Source: Thozetella sp. PMI_491
Lineage: Eukaryota; Ascomycota; Sordariomycetes; Chaetosphaeriales; Chaetosphaeriaceae
Reading direction: 5' to 3'
NCBI GenBank assembly: GCA_021432635.1
Contig: MU270039.1
Span: 248,001-312,000 of the forward strand
Length of the DNA: 64,000 bases
Shown: positions 21,428 to 34,093 of the stretch, piece after piece
Layout: every line of letters starts with the position of its first letter
Numbering within the stretch: position 1 is the stretch's first letter
Notes under the pieces: model-generated
What the model saw: the letters and a program-made list of their open reading frames with translations, nothing else
What the model was told of the DNA's origin: nothing
The model's database searches: none
Program-made: the position numbers and the translations under genes

Positions 21428-22478
21428 ATCCCTCCCCGTTGTTGAGAAGTGGTGGTCCAAAGTTACCTAATCTAACGCAAGCCGCATCCTCGTCACCGGC
21501 TTGTCACATTGCTAAATCGGCGACGAAGCAGCAAAACCTAAACGGCCTCAGTGTATCTTAAACGGTCTCAGACCGTCAGAGACTCTTGCGAGGTTCGGCT
21601 CTATTTACCGCCTTTGCCAACCCCGAGGATGTTCGGCACCTGAATGGGCCAAACTTTCGAGTGAGAGATGCTTTTTGCTCCTGAACGTCTTTGACCTTGG
21701 AGCATATTGGGTCATAACGACCAGTAGACAGATGAAGACTGAAGGTAGCAAACTCCAAGGCCTCATGAATTTTAGAGAATAGAGAAATGCCTTGACCTAG
21801 TCCCATAAACACGGACAGTAGAAACAGTGCTACCCACTTCCTACTTCTACCCTATTCAAGGTAAGGCTCCGAATTTCTTCGAATAACAAAAGCATAATTC
21901 ACTGAGGTTACAAAAGGCCTGCATTCGTAGGCGAGATGGGGTCTTGAAGGGACCAAAGGAGATAGAGGTATGACTCCCGCCCGGGACAAGCTCCTAGGAA
22001 GAGAGGCGTCTAGGATTTCAGACAGCCCGGGAGACAATTTCGGTGAAGATTAATCTTAAATAAGACAGTAGTTTACGTATAGCTTTAGAATATCTGGTCA
22101 ACCTCTTACAGATCGATTTACATGACGGACCGTGTTAGGATAGTGAAGATTTGCCTATCCGCCACGTCCCCATTCAGATGGTGAATGAGGAGCTGCAGAA
22201 CGAGTCTAGGCCAGGTCCGCACCAAAAGGACAGTGAGGATCATTCACTACGTCATCGAAGTGGAAGACACATTGATGTCAAATCGCAGAGTTATAGGTGC
22301 TTCAGATTCACCAGAATGCCATAGGGCAAGTGGTCAACTAGAGCGGTCCAAATCGGGTCAATCTACTGCCAAGCTATCAATGAGATTTATTGTATGGGTA
22401 CATTCCTCTCACACGACCAGTATTCCTTTTATTGTTGAAGATGAACCAAAGCTAATCTAAGCGAAAGGTGATAGAACT
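21428..22478. other. Intergenic, no recognised gene
   Basis: Only frames under 95 codons. Nothing recognised. It is the 3' side of both flanking genes, which converge. Confidence 0.35.
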
Positions 22479-23471
22479 TCAGCTCGCGTTCGTGGATATA
22501 TCTTGCACAACGGTCGTGATATCGGCAGGCGGATCCGTGAAGCTTGCCCAGCCCTTGGTGGTGAAATAGAGGCTGTGAACACCGCGCTCAATGACACTCT
22601 TGATAGAGTCGGATAAGGTAGCAGCATCAACTGGCTTGGTCGAGTCGCCGACCTGCGCGAACCCGTGAACAAGGATCGAGCTCTTCGGCCAAAGGGTCTT
22701 GTCAATCGGCAGAAACGGAGGCTGGTCCATACGCATCTTGTCCGCCGTGAAAGGGTTCCAGCTGATCATCGTATCTCCTGCTGCGCCACATTCTCCATCC
22801 GGGTAGATTCGGTCCGTGTAGCATGTCTCTGCAGTGATGACGGCGTCCCCAAAGGAGAACAAGTTCTTCATGGAATCCGCAGGCACGGAACCGGGGTTGA
22901 ACACGATTGACTGGAGTCCTGCCGGTCGGCTTGGATCCTTGAACTTGGTGTTGACATAGTCTGTGAGCTGCTGGTAGCAGCCGATGACGGTGCCCCCGGT
23001 GGTGGTATCCTGCGCCGCCGTCTCATCGAAGAAGATGCCGTTGATGCTGATGTTGTACTGATATCCAGGGGCATTCCACCCCGTAGCAGTCTTTGTCAAC
23101 GACCAGGTTGCCCAATTATCGATGTCTGATTGCATTTCTGCCATGGTGCGTGGCTCAGCAAGCGTGCACTGGCCCGTAGCCACATACCCGATTGCCTGAG
23201 CGTTATGACGCATGTTGAGCTTGTCCAGCTCCGTGACCCAATCCTCATTGAAGCCGTACGGCTCGGTCTGAGTACCTCCAGTCCCGGTCCGATTGGTGGG
23301 GCCATTATGTGGGTTTATGACGACGTAGAAGTGGAGGTCTTGGTGGGCGTCAATAGCGTCAAGGGCAGCCTGCCAGTCTGGGCTGGTAGGGTAACTGTAG
23401 AATGGAAGCATCACCGCTACTTTCGCAGTAGCGGCGGTGACGAGAGCTGTCCAAATTATGAGGAACCTCAT
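22479..23471 (-). CDS. Spherulin-4-like secreted protein (spherulation family 4)
   Basis: A single exon of 330 residues from ATG 23471, chosen because MRFLIIWTALVTAATA is a good signal peptide; an ATG eight codons upstream is less apt. Family marks are VAVMLPFYSYP, the FYVVINPHNGP strand, IGYVATGQC, then DIDNWATW and INGIFFDE with conserved acidic residues on a TIM-barrel-like fold. The family includes fungal Sph3 (GH135), which hydrolyses galactosaminogalactan, but this gene has none of the usual exopolysaccharide genes beside it. Its substrate is therefore open. It is extracellular or wall-bound. Neighbours give no operon-like hint. Confidence 0.82.
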   Translation of the reverse strand: MRFLIIWTALVTAATAKVAVMLPFYSYPTSPDWQAALDAIDAHQDLHFYVVINPHNGPTNRTGTGGTQTEPYGFNEDWVTELDKLNMRHNAQAIGYVATGQCTLAEPRTMAEMQSDIDNWATWSLTKTATGWNAPGYQYNISINGIFFDETAAQDTTTGGTVIGCYQQLTDYVNTKFKDPSRPAGLQSIVFNPGSVPADSMKNLFSFGDAVITAETCYTDRIYPDGECGAAGDTMISWNPFTADKMRMDQPPFLPIDKTLWPKSSILVHGFAQVGDSTKPVDAATLSDSIKSVIERGVHSLYFTTKGWASFTDPPADITTVVQDISTNAS

Positions 23472-23604
23472 TGTGTATACGTGTCTGGAAGACACAGAAT
23501 ATGGTAGACGAGTTGCGAGTTCAGAACCTCAATGCTTCTGCTTGCTTAGAAGCGCACAAGGCGGACGGGCGGACAAGGTCCTTCAAATACTTCTGATTTC
23601 GTCG

Positions 23605-23610
23605 TTTATA
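23605..23610 (-). promoter_or_regulatory. TATA-like box of the spherulin-4 gene
   Basis: TATAAA on the minus strand, about 135 bases before ATG 23471. Confidence 0.3.
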
Positions 23611-26600
23611 TTCCCCAGATCATACTTCTGCACGGTGGCTTACAGGGATATTGCTTAGCCATCAAGTTCTCTGCCATCCAGACGGTCGTTTGGGTCGTTG
23701 CCTCCGGCGTTTTTGTCCTACTTTCGGGCCACTGCCGAGCCATCCCGAGCTAGGGTTCACAAGCCACTCGACTCAACCCCCGCCAAGCTTTCTAGAAGTA
23801 GAATTCATGATTAATCAATAGCACCGTGTAACGTGACAAGAAAGTACAGTGCGATCATATGATCCTAGCGCTGACGTGATGTGCCTGTAACCACAGCGTG
23901 ATGCGAGCCCAGCTTGCGGCACAGACATGCCTTTAGCCTGATTACTGCGCGCCGAGACGGTGACCTTGGGTTCAGAATGTGAGAGTTAAAGCATGGAAAT
24001 GGGCGAAGACGGCCGAACTTCCCACGCCTCTGTATTAGCGCATGAAACGAGGCCGGCCGGCTACCGTAATAGAGGTGATTGGAAAACCAAACTTGTTCAA
24101 GTTTGTTCCTCGGGCCGTCAGGCGACTCCGCCTCACGGCCGTGTTGCCCGGTAAGCCGTAGTCTCGGCGTTAAGGAACCAATTCAGTCTTGTTGGGAGCC
24201 CCATGGAAACTATTTCCCAGATGACGTACTATCCATATTGCCCATTGGACCTAACGGTACTGCAGACTGACTACCTTAGAGAAGAGAAATCATCTATCCA
24301 TAGCAATTTCGTAAAAGATTTGGGACTGAGCTACCAATGCTGTCGTAAAGAAAAAAAAAAAAGGTCTTCAGCCACCAAGTAGAATCACGAAGTTCCCGAT
24401 CGGGCCAAACGTATAGCCAGCTTATCCGGATATCTGACAGTAGTTATACTGAGATCTTCGCTCTATAGTAGTTGATTTCCCCAATTCACTAGTAAACCAG
24501 ACATGAATGGCCGTGGCCCCGGACCTGGAGGCCTCGCCAAATGAATACTGACGTAACTTGTGAGCCAGGCACACCGATTCGGTCTTCGAAGCGATGCTTC
24601 CTAGAACCGCCGTCGCTCTGGTTTTTGTTTGCAGCCTGGCCAAGACGTGCAAGATCTCGCTGGTGGAGGGAACAATTGCGTGCATACCTAGCCAAGGCCC
24701 GCCCCTTCTTGTAGAGCCTAATGATAGTCGCTGGGAGTAGTGCTTGACTTGGCTATGTCGGGCCGACAAGAATGAACGAAGACGACCTGAAATGAAGGCA
24801 CTCGTTGCTACTAGAGTCTTCTACAGCATGGGGCTGCATATTAAAAGAGCGTACTACTTAGTACGGCAGCCGGGGCATGGAGTAGTCCTCATTACCAGTC
24901 TGACTAATCCCACAAGCCAGGCTAGTCCTGCCTTGTACCTTGCAGAACAGAATGTAACATGGTGTGATCCGCAAAAAAGAAATGCGGTTTAATAGATAGG
25001 GGCAACCAAGTGCCATCGTGTCTCCTTAGTGGCTAAGATTTGGACGAACGCCACAGTGTGGCTAGACACAGCATGCGCCTCGTAGTGCTTGGTCAAGTGA
25101 AGATGGATGACAATGACAAGCGGTACGCGACTAGGAAGATATAAGATGTTGGATAAATCACAAGCCACTTGGCGAATTTTTTGGTGCGAAGCACATCCGG
25201 CTGCATTGATGAGAAGTTTGAGGAAACAACAGGGCTTCCCGAGGTGGGCAGCCCTACCCTACACACTTAGCGCTGTCCGGGGGACCCGCGGCGCGCCTGC
25301 AATCGGCCATACAATCTTACCCATGGATCAAATGGCCATCAGGGCCGTTGGCCCTAATCTTCATGCGGACTGCATTATCGCCAGGCCACAGTAGCAACAC
25401 AGAAGGTTTCGAGGGGGCATGCTATAGGTAGTGGACGGACACCTCTCAGGCATTCCATCTATACACCTTCCTCAGAACGGATCCGAGATGCTCCCTAACC
25501 CGGAACTCGATGATGTGACTTCCTAATTGGGCGACGTAGCATTCTTCTCGGTGCGTCCTGTGACTATACTCGCGCACCTGCGCCTCGGTGGCATGGGCAT
25601 GGTGTCGCCGTACGAACCAAGCCTCTGCTTCAGGCACCTAGGGGTAGCAAGGCATATTCGGTTGCGTCTTTCGTTTCTGCAAAGTGAGCTATTACAGATG
25701 ATGGTCTATCGGAGGTCGGATGTCAAAGGGAAGGAGACCATTCTCGAGGAGGGCTCTCGCTACTCGTTTATAGGGCTGAAGCAGAGCGTCCTGTCGAAAG
25801 TACATCGAGAAGGGCCACGAAAGATCATGGAATTGGCTTCCAAAGTATCACTCTAGCTCAGTATTGAACGGTAGCATGCTCATTTATCTGCTACCCTGGT
25901 TAGCAAAGGATGCTTTGCAACGCCGGCGTGTGCAAGAACAAAACAGTTAATAATAATAGCTCATACGCGATTTATACATGCTCTGCCTGCCAAAAACTCC
26001 TCTTCGATGCATTGTGGCCTTGAGCGAAGGTACCGGGGGCTGGTGATAATATTTTACGACCGATTTCTTGCTGTTGAGGTTTAAGATGTCAAAACGGATT
26101 GCAGGGCTGTTGCAAGAGGGAAGTTGGCTCCAGGAAAAAAAAATAAAAATTTGATGACGTGGCTTGGGGATGGGTTGCCTCGCGGGGAGTGGATGGCGCT
26201 GGCCAGTTGGTTCGCGCGACCCAGCGTTGTCACGGAGGCCGCTTGCCGCGCGCCGTATCAGCCATGCGGACACAGCAGCCAACAAGTTTCAGGCCTGAGG
26301 CCAAGAGGACCGTAATTTTCTTTGCAGAACACCGTCAATGAAGAAATTCTCACCGCGCTGAGCTTCTTACGCCTCCTACCTGCAGCAACGGTCCCACATG
26401 GTCACCATCTAAGGTAGAGGTGTGGATTCTCCACGGAACGGGCCTTGCCATAGTGCGATCTACGAGGTGCGGCGGTCCGTTCATAATCCTGGTAATAGAA
26501 TACGCTTATCTTGCGAGCATGAAGCAGTCTCGACGCGTTGCGATACCCGGCCGAAGGTGGTGCGACCCGGGTCTTATTTGGTCCTTGAACCGGATCTGCG

Positions 26601-29600
26601 AAACTTTGCCATTGCTTTTCAGATCCTCAGGCTTGCGGCGAGAGACTTCAAAGCTGCCCAAAAAAAAACCCAAAAAAACCCAATGTACTGTTGATGACAC
26701 GAAAGAAATGCGAGTATGTGGGTTACAACGAGGCTACGAAACGGTGCCTTTCCGTCAGGGTATATTGGGTCGTAGCATTGGCGGTCACGACCAACTGGCG
26801 TTGCAAGCAGGGGTTGCCCAATACAAGGCCTCATAGGTGCCCGGAGCAGCTGGAAGCTTTAGGCAGAGCTACGGACCATTCTCGCCACGTTACCGTCGCA
26901 GCTATGTATCCACCGACCAACCTTAGGCGCAGCGAGTCGTGGCCGTTGGAGGAAGAGCGGGAAGAGTAGCCGCCAGATAAGCGTTTAAGCTTTTGAAAAT
27001 TTCTACTATGGATGAAAGTAGCGTCCCGGGTCGAGACTAAGATATTTGCGCGGTAGACTGGTTCTCTCTGGTTGTTGAGTGCACAAGCAGGGCTTCGCTC
27101 CGTCGCAAAACTGTTACCTCATGTGCCCCAAGATTAGAAACGGTAGCCGCTTCTGGGAAAACTGCCTCCTTCCCTGGAAGCTTGGGGCGACGGGGCGAGG
27201 GGCTTAAAAACTTGCCCTGGTTGGATGACCGAAGGTACAACCGCTCGCCAGGGCGCCACGGTGTGTGTGTGGGGAGGGGAGGGGAGGGGATGAGCTTTCG
27301 CCAAAGCATAACCCCCGCCCCCCGTTCGCCTCCCCCTGTCCCTCTTGGCCGTCCTCCTGTCCCTCCTGCCTTCCCAATGCTCCCAATTGCACCAGGAAGC
27401 TTTTGCTGGCGTTGGAAAGCTGAACCCGGAACGCGTGTGATCGAATCGAAGGGAATTATCCGTAGATGACGACAATGCCTAGGAGAGGATGACTGGGTAA
27501 GCAGCAGGACGACGCTTTGTCCCGGGCTACGCTTTCAAGGCGTTCTATCAGTTCTACGAAGCCTAAGGCTGTTGCTTTCCGGAGCTTCAGGAGAGATTTT
27601 CTCACTAGAACGCCGGCCCTCCGTAGCTAGAACGGTTCTCGCCGCATGCATCAACTGCCCCTTCCCCTAATTTGCCACTCCCAGCTGAAGTGGGAGCTTT
27701 CAAGATCCTGGCAGGGTCTCTACGAGTTCAACAGAGCCACTACCAGCCAGAAGACTTTGTTGAATCCATGATCTGAGTCAGTAATCGCACGCCACTCGGA
27801 CTCGCGTCTCGGCCGGCGGGCTGTACCGGCTGTCGCGATACTTCTGCAGCCCAGCGACGATGGATTTGGGGGATGCCATTGCCCTCCTCACAGAGAATGA
27901 CCGCTTTTGACGGCCAGACTCTCGACTTCAGAGCTCGTTGCTTCTGCTGCGAAAAATGTTAAAGCTGTCCTTTCCCTCGACCATGACAACAGCGCTGTCG
28001 GTATCCTGAGCACCTCTCCCTGCTACACTCAATTGTCTTTCCTCTTACTCTGTCAGCATCATAATGGGTCTGGAAATGCCTGAACGCAGGGCCTCCGGCT
28101 GTAGCGCCACCTGGGGTAAGACGACAATCCAGTCACAAGCTTCAAAGGGCACGGTCATTTCGGCCAGAGCATGTGCCGGCTCGTTTGCGGGCTCCTTTTC
28201 CAGGTACGGAGTCTCTGGTGGTGCCCTTGCCCTAATTCTGTGGCCCTTCGCCCTCCAATCATTTTTGGCGTGGCGCTGATGATGCCCTTCAGTACGGAGG
28301 CCGAGAGCAAGGAACCGCCATCTCCATCACACTTCTGCAATATTGCCGAGGGCCCAATTCAGACCTTCCTTGACCAGCCAACACTCATTGATAGCACCCC
28401 GCACGCCCGGCACCAGGTTCCTAATTTAGTCACGAAGCATGGACACCCAGCCGTAGCGTGGGTGGATCACGCTATCCAGGCGGTTGAGCTAGTTGACCTC
28501 TTATTCTCATGGGTGCCTGGTCGAGGCTCTGCGCAGGGGCCGATAAGGACGCCGACAGCGCCAGCCTTGTATGGAGTAGGCAGCCAATTCTCCTGGGTTT
28601 GGAGCACACACAGCCAAAATGGGGAGGTTGGCGAGGATACAGCGACCGGCCCGCAAACGGTGGCAATTATGCCCAGCTTATCTTGGTCGGGTCCTCGACC
28701 GGCCTATCCTCTAGCCAGCGACATAGATGGCTCGCTGCTTCGTGACGGCCAGTGAAGCGTCGATACTAGGGTCATGTGGGAAATTGGACGGCACGGGGTT
28801 TTTATGTTTGCTGGAGGGGTTCAAGCTAGGAATGCTGTCATGTGCCCCCCCTTCTCCCCTTTTTCTTAGCAGGCCTCCATGTGGTGGGGGAGAACAATTG
28901 AGAGGAAGCTCAGGTCGGGCACTGCGCCGGATCTAGCGAGCCTCGGCGGCTAAATAGACTACATTTGAACGTGTTGGCACTAAATGCTGCTAAAAGTCTT
29001 CCTTCGGTGACCTCGGTCAGGCTAGGGACGCGTAGTGTTGATGCGGCGGAATGCTGTGCCAATGGGGGATGTTGACTTCGACCAACAACAGACACTATGT
29101 AACTTAGCGGCAGACGGGATGGTGGGCCGGCTTGGCCGGTAACGAATGGCCGACACTAGCGCGGCTGGTAACCAACGTGCGACGTGCGTCCTCCGGTAAG
29201 ATGTACATCAGTAATGGTGTCTACGCCGCGAGGTCGCCTCGTATCACTAAACAGCGCTTCACTAGGGGGTCCCTGATTCTATCGTGATTTCGTTGCTCTT
29301 CTTACCACGAGACAGGTGTGAGTGGAGATAGGCCAGCGCATTCTGTTGAAATGGCATTTACGGCAAGGCAGGGACACCCCCACTACGAGTGGCCCAAGTC
29401 CCAGGGAGAAAGATAAAATACACTGTATCGCCCCTCGATTCGGCGGGCTAGATTCGGTTTCCAGATCGCATGCCTTCACAGGGGTTGGGTAGGGAACAAA
29501 CCGAGTCCGCCATGCTGTCGTCGTTGCCGCCCCTGTGGTGAATCCGCCGCGAAGTGTCTGGGGGTGCAGGTCTGCGACGCACTGTGAGCGGCTTTGAGTC

Positions 29601-32209
29601 GCCCCGAATAGAGGTAGGTAGGTGCTGTGCTCGGCCACTAGGAGGCCCGGAGTCTTTGGTCGGGCGCGTGCGACAAGGCACGGGGCCTGGCAAGTTGGCA
29701 AGCGGCTACCTACAGGGTCGTTCAGTGAGAATGCAGTGGCTGGCTGCTCTGTAGGCCATCAGGGGCGTGGCCAGTGCTAGCCTTCCCTGCCGCAAAGCCA
29801 TCAAATTCTACTCGCCGAATCATCCAACCTAATAGGGACAGTCTGCAGCGTGTGGCAGCCCTCATTCCTTGCATGTTATAGTGGTCTCTCTTCCTCGCCT
29901 TCGAGCTCCAAGGCCAGATCCAGTGCGCCATTTCTCCATCTCCGATTTCCCGTCTATTAGAGCCTTCCCTTCACACAAGGCACTTGATAGCTGGCACAGC
30001 CTTCATTTGCCCCTTCTATCCACCCAAATGGACACGTTAGGACGCCCAACAGTTTCCCGGCAGCACGCAAGTGCAGTGCCCGCGGGCAAGATGACTGTGG
30101 CCAACAGCGCTTGCAGCAAGGCGAGCCAGATCCACGAGAAGACGAATTCCTGACCTGAACGAACGCGCATTCTCCCTTTCGCGACTAGTACTGAGCAGGA
30201 ATACGCGTCCGAGTTCTCGAGATAAACAGGAGGATGAAGCAGACCCGGCGACGCGAGTTGGAGATGTCCGAAGGTATCCACTGCATGCCACGACGACAAC
30301 GACACTGGCAGCAAGAAGACTTGTCGATATCGGCTGGGACTGGACGTTAGTCGCGATACAAGCTGTAGGGAGAAGAGAGGAGGAGATACACAGCATCAAG
30401 GCTAGTGGCTTCGATGTCGACAACAAAAAGCGGACGACGGCGACTGTGACGGCGTGAACTGAAGCACTGGGAGCCTCTACCAGATCATCACATGGCTTTC
30501 TAGGCTTCATCCCTCCCTTGTTTCGATGTCTGACGCTAGTCGCAGTGGACGATGCCAGCTGCCCTTGCAGCGGCCCGCCAGACGATATCCTGCTTTCTAC
30601 CTCAATCGATGTCGAGCCGAAGCCTTCGAGTACCTCCTGGCGAGATATAGCCTGCACCTGACGACGATGTCAAGCCGCGGCGAACCGGCTAGCTTTATTA
30701 CGGTACTGCCTGCCGACAAACCAAAATAGCGGTAGTCTTGGGCGATGGGGAGATGAGGTCCACTAGACTCCGAGCCGATCGTGACTGTATACCCACCGAG
30801 GGCCCCATCTTCCGAATGCTACTTAGCTAATGGCCGATTCTCTCGAGCAGACCTGGCCTGTCTCTGTGCTCACCGCGCCATGGACACCATTAAGTCTTGC
30901 CACAACATGCTGCCAAGGGCCCCAGGCAATATTGAACAATGGAGTAAGGCGCAATTCGCGGACACTGCTGGACAAGAGCTCGCGGAACAGGAGCTGTCAG
31001 CGCTTCTGGCAACATCTGAGCCCCTGCCAGCGGACGCGGCTAAACATGGGAAATTGGACCGATTCCAGAAGGGGGACACAACGGAATTATGGGAGAGGCG
31101 GGTGTTGCATCGAATCACCAAACCTGTAGCTGGGCCAGGCAGCCTCAGATCGAGGTGCTTTCTTCGCCCGGAGTTGTTAACGCAAGATAAGAAGATGTGT
31201 GGCCAAGGCTATTGTAGCTCTCTATCTGGAGACCTCTCCTCTTCCCACTTTCCAAGCCAAGACTGCCTTTGGCTAGGACAACCCATCACGCCTCTCCTTC
31301 CGTCTCGTACATGGCGCTTCTCGATTAGCACCACGCCCAACCCGCCACACGCAGTGCAACGGCCCACCTACCAACTCAGGTGTTATCAACTACCTATGTA
31401 CGATGCCTCGCACAACTTCCTGTGCCAGTCCTTGGGCCATTGCTTCCATGTCAGGCCGCCTGGTTTGTCATCGCTGCCGGAAGGGCCGCGATAATGGGCG
31501 CATCGGCTGTTAGCTGTGTCCAACGTGGCCTTGAGGCCTAACTAAAGGTATACAGGGTAGTGCTGCTAAGTTCAATTGACACTTTTCATCACGGATAATT
31601 GTCCCATCAATAAACTAAGACGCGGGCCCGTTCACTATTAGCGCTCTTCGCAGCCTCTTCACTGGGACTCAAGTGGCTTAAGCTGCTTAGGTAATTAAGC
31701 GTAAAGTGCCCGCCACAAGATCACCGCCACACCCCCCATCGCACACTGCACTGCAATTTTAGCTTAACCAGGGGATGGAGCAACAGAGCTAAAGGCAGCC
31801 GGGTTACTCTGGTGCCTTGAATTTTAAAAGCCTACCTAGGTATGCAGCGTTCAGCCCTGCTGTTACGGAAAAGGCGACTTCTCAAGACCACGCTACGGAA
31901 AACTGTTGCCCTGCTTTTCTTTACGGCAATTCTTGGTGCCTAGCTTCTAGAATAATACTGGAGAGTAATTGCGCAGACAAGATTCGGGTTTAACATTCGA
32001 TGCTTTCGATACACTGTAATAGTGTGTGAAACAGTGCTGAAACAAGCAAATAGCTCTCGACACTCTTTCCTAATATAATTAGTTTGGATGTGAGATTGTA
32101 TAAATAAATATGCTGTATTTACACAACGGGGGATCATGATCATTGGTTTTGTGCTATATAGTACTTAGTAGAGGTCTATATGTACCTCGGCCCGAACTTA
32201 CCTTGTGGA
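23611..32209. other. Gene-poor stretch of about 8.6 kb
   Basis: I find no recognised domain on either strand. Frames of 190-237 codons at 28171-28755 plus, 30037-30657 minus and 30781-31494 plus lack ATG starts in good context, family likeness or neighbours. Simple-sequence patches occur: A-runs near 24347 and 26661, GGGGA repeats near 27275 and a pyrimidine tract near 27310-27370. Base composition is mostly moderate, so it is not simply a heavily mutated AT-rich island. Lineage-specific genes with many introns could be missed. Confidence 0.35.
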
Positions 32210-33499
32210 TCACCATTCTCGGAGCTCGCCGCCCGGACCAATGAAACCAGGGCTAACCCACGGCTTGCAGTCCTTGCTAAGTCTCCGAACCTGTTCCTCG
32301 TCGATCTCAATGCCCAGACCGGGCCCCTTCAGCAGGTCGATATATCCGTCCGTCACGTTCCAGACCTCGGGGTTGTGGGTGTAGCTGGTGAGGTCCTGCT
32401 GGCTCCCCTCGGCCGTGTTATAGTGAATCCCTAGGCTCATTTCTTGGATGGTAAAGTTCGCACTACATGCGTCCACCTGGATGTTCGCGGCGAGGGCGAT
32501 AGGACCTAGCGGACAGTGCGGAGCGAGCGCCACATCGTACGTCTCTGCCATGGCCGCAATGCGCCGCATCTCCGAGATGCCGCCTACATGTGAGATATCA
32601 GGCTGCAGGATGTCAACGCAACCAGCCTCCAGGAACGGACGCACATCCCATCGGCTGTGTAGCCGCTCGCCGAGGGCGATCGGGCACTTGATCAGCGTAG
32701 CCAGGGTCTTGATGCCGACGATGTGCTCTGACAGCAGCGGCTCTTCAAGGAACATGGGGCGGTGTGGCTCGAGAGCCGCAGCGAGCTGCTTCGCCATTGG
32801 CTGGTGGACACGTCCATGGAAGTCTAAACCGGCATCCATGCCCAGTGCCTTCACAGTCTTCAGACGCTCAACGCAGCTGTCTAAGGCACCGGGAGAGTCC
32901 ATCCAGCCAAGATCCTCTGTTGCATTCATCTTGACGGCGTGGAAACCTTGTGCCTTCCTCGCAAGCCTTGATGTTCACCTCGATCAGTTCTTTTCGTATC
33001 TAAATGGATAGACGTACTTACGCCTGTTTTTTTACGTCATCTGGCCGGTCGCCTCCTATCCAGGCGTACACCTTGATCTTATCCCTCAATTTCCCACCAA
33101 GGAGCTGGTAAATAGGGACCCCGAACTTTCGCGCTAGTGAAATCTGTTAGCAAGATTTAGATCTCCAGACCAGTGCTGCAAAATGATGGAACTCTCGGCC
33201 GAGGAGCCCTTGCCTTTGAGATCCCATAAAGCGATATCAATGCCTGCCAAGGCACTCATGAATACGGGACCACCCCGGTAGAATCCCGCGCGCCATGACA
33301 TCTGCCATATATGCTCGATGTCGTCGGCCTCGAAGCCGTTGTAGCGGTCGAACCAGGCGTCCAAGCATCCCTCGACCGCCTGAGTGTGGCCCTCGAGTGA
33401 AGCCTCGCCCCAACCTACATTACCGTCCTCATCGGTAATCTTGACAAAGAGCCACCTGGGTGGTACCCTAAAATACTCCATCGTCGCAATTTTCCCCAT
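32210..33499 (-). CDS. Galactonate-dehydratase-like enolase-superfamily enzyme
   Basis: Three exons, 33499-33214, 33133-33022 and 32966-32210, give 384 residues, close to the 382 of bacterial DgoD. Mandelate-racemase family members remove water from sugar acids using Mg2+. Marks are [28 protein letters not shown] and [18 protein letters not shown]. Metal and acid/base positions follow: GLDFHGR (about Asp181, His183), FLEEP (about Glu207-208), LGER (about Glu233) and APHCPLGP. Likeness to DgoD is strong along the length, so D-galactonate or a related sugar acid is the likely substrate in the cytosol. The first intron appears to start with GC (AAAG/GCAAGG) and end TAG; no GT donor would keep the conserved WDLKA joint. 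A Zn2Cys6 regulator lies 595 bases upstream on the same strand. Confidence 0.87.
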
Positions 33500-34093
33500 G
33501 ATTCCTCTATCGGCGGCCTGCCGTCTGCGAATATTTGGTTGTCAGCTGAGTGTGCCCGAAGTATGTGTAGAGCTTGCCTCGGGACGGGCTCCGGTAAGGG
33601 AACCGGGATATATCTGATTTAAGCTTTTGGCCGGCAATTCTATAACGGACCGATGCGGGTTTGTTGACATTGTAGCTCCGCCCTTGACTAGCGGCGTCGG
33701 CCGGGCCCCGGAAAAATGTCCGCGCGCGGAAACAGCCGCTTAAATGGTCGGATAAGCGAGGAAACCATGACCCCGAATTCATGTCACAAGGGGAGCAAAT
33801 TCTTCAGTTATGGGGCACGGGATAGCCCTAGAGCTTGCCAATGCTACTGGGAGACATGAACCTGGGATGGTGTGTGCTGGGAAGCCCATTTGGGGAAACC
33901 GCCCTAAATCAACTACCGCGCAATCCTAGCATCGAGCTGCGGCTAGACACAATCGATCTGAGACAGCCAATCCCAAGTCAAGCTTACGTAGAATAGCGGT
34001 TTACTATCTAATCTCTACTGCATGCCCAGCAAGTGTGAGGATTATACATATATTACAACGCCTCCATTCTGAGGCCCCATCCAGCTACGGCAG
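33500..34093. other. Promoter region of the dehydratase gene
   Basis: It holds GC-rich CGG/CCG-containing sequence near 33640-33740, the sort of triplet that Zn2Cys6 proteins bind, but I cannot define a site. No other gene was recognised. Confidence 0.3.

Noticed and set aside
21330-21430. Functional tRNA gene on the minus strand
   Set aside because: Box A- and box B-like words are too far apart and no acceptor stem or anticodon arm can be formed; SINE head preferred.
28171-28755. 194-codon plus frame in the gene-poor region
   Set aside because: No recognisable domain and no persuasive start; chance frames of this size are expected in GC-balanced DNA.
30037-30657. 206-codon minus frame
   Set aside because: Low-complexity serine/valine-rich translation and no ATG start; overlapping frames look no worse.
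30781-31494. 237-codon plus frame
   Set aside because: It begins with a non-ATG codon and has no family likeness.
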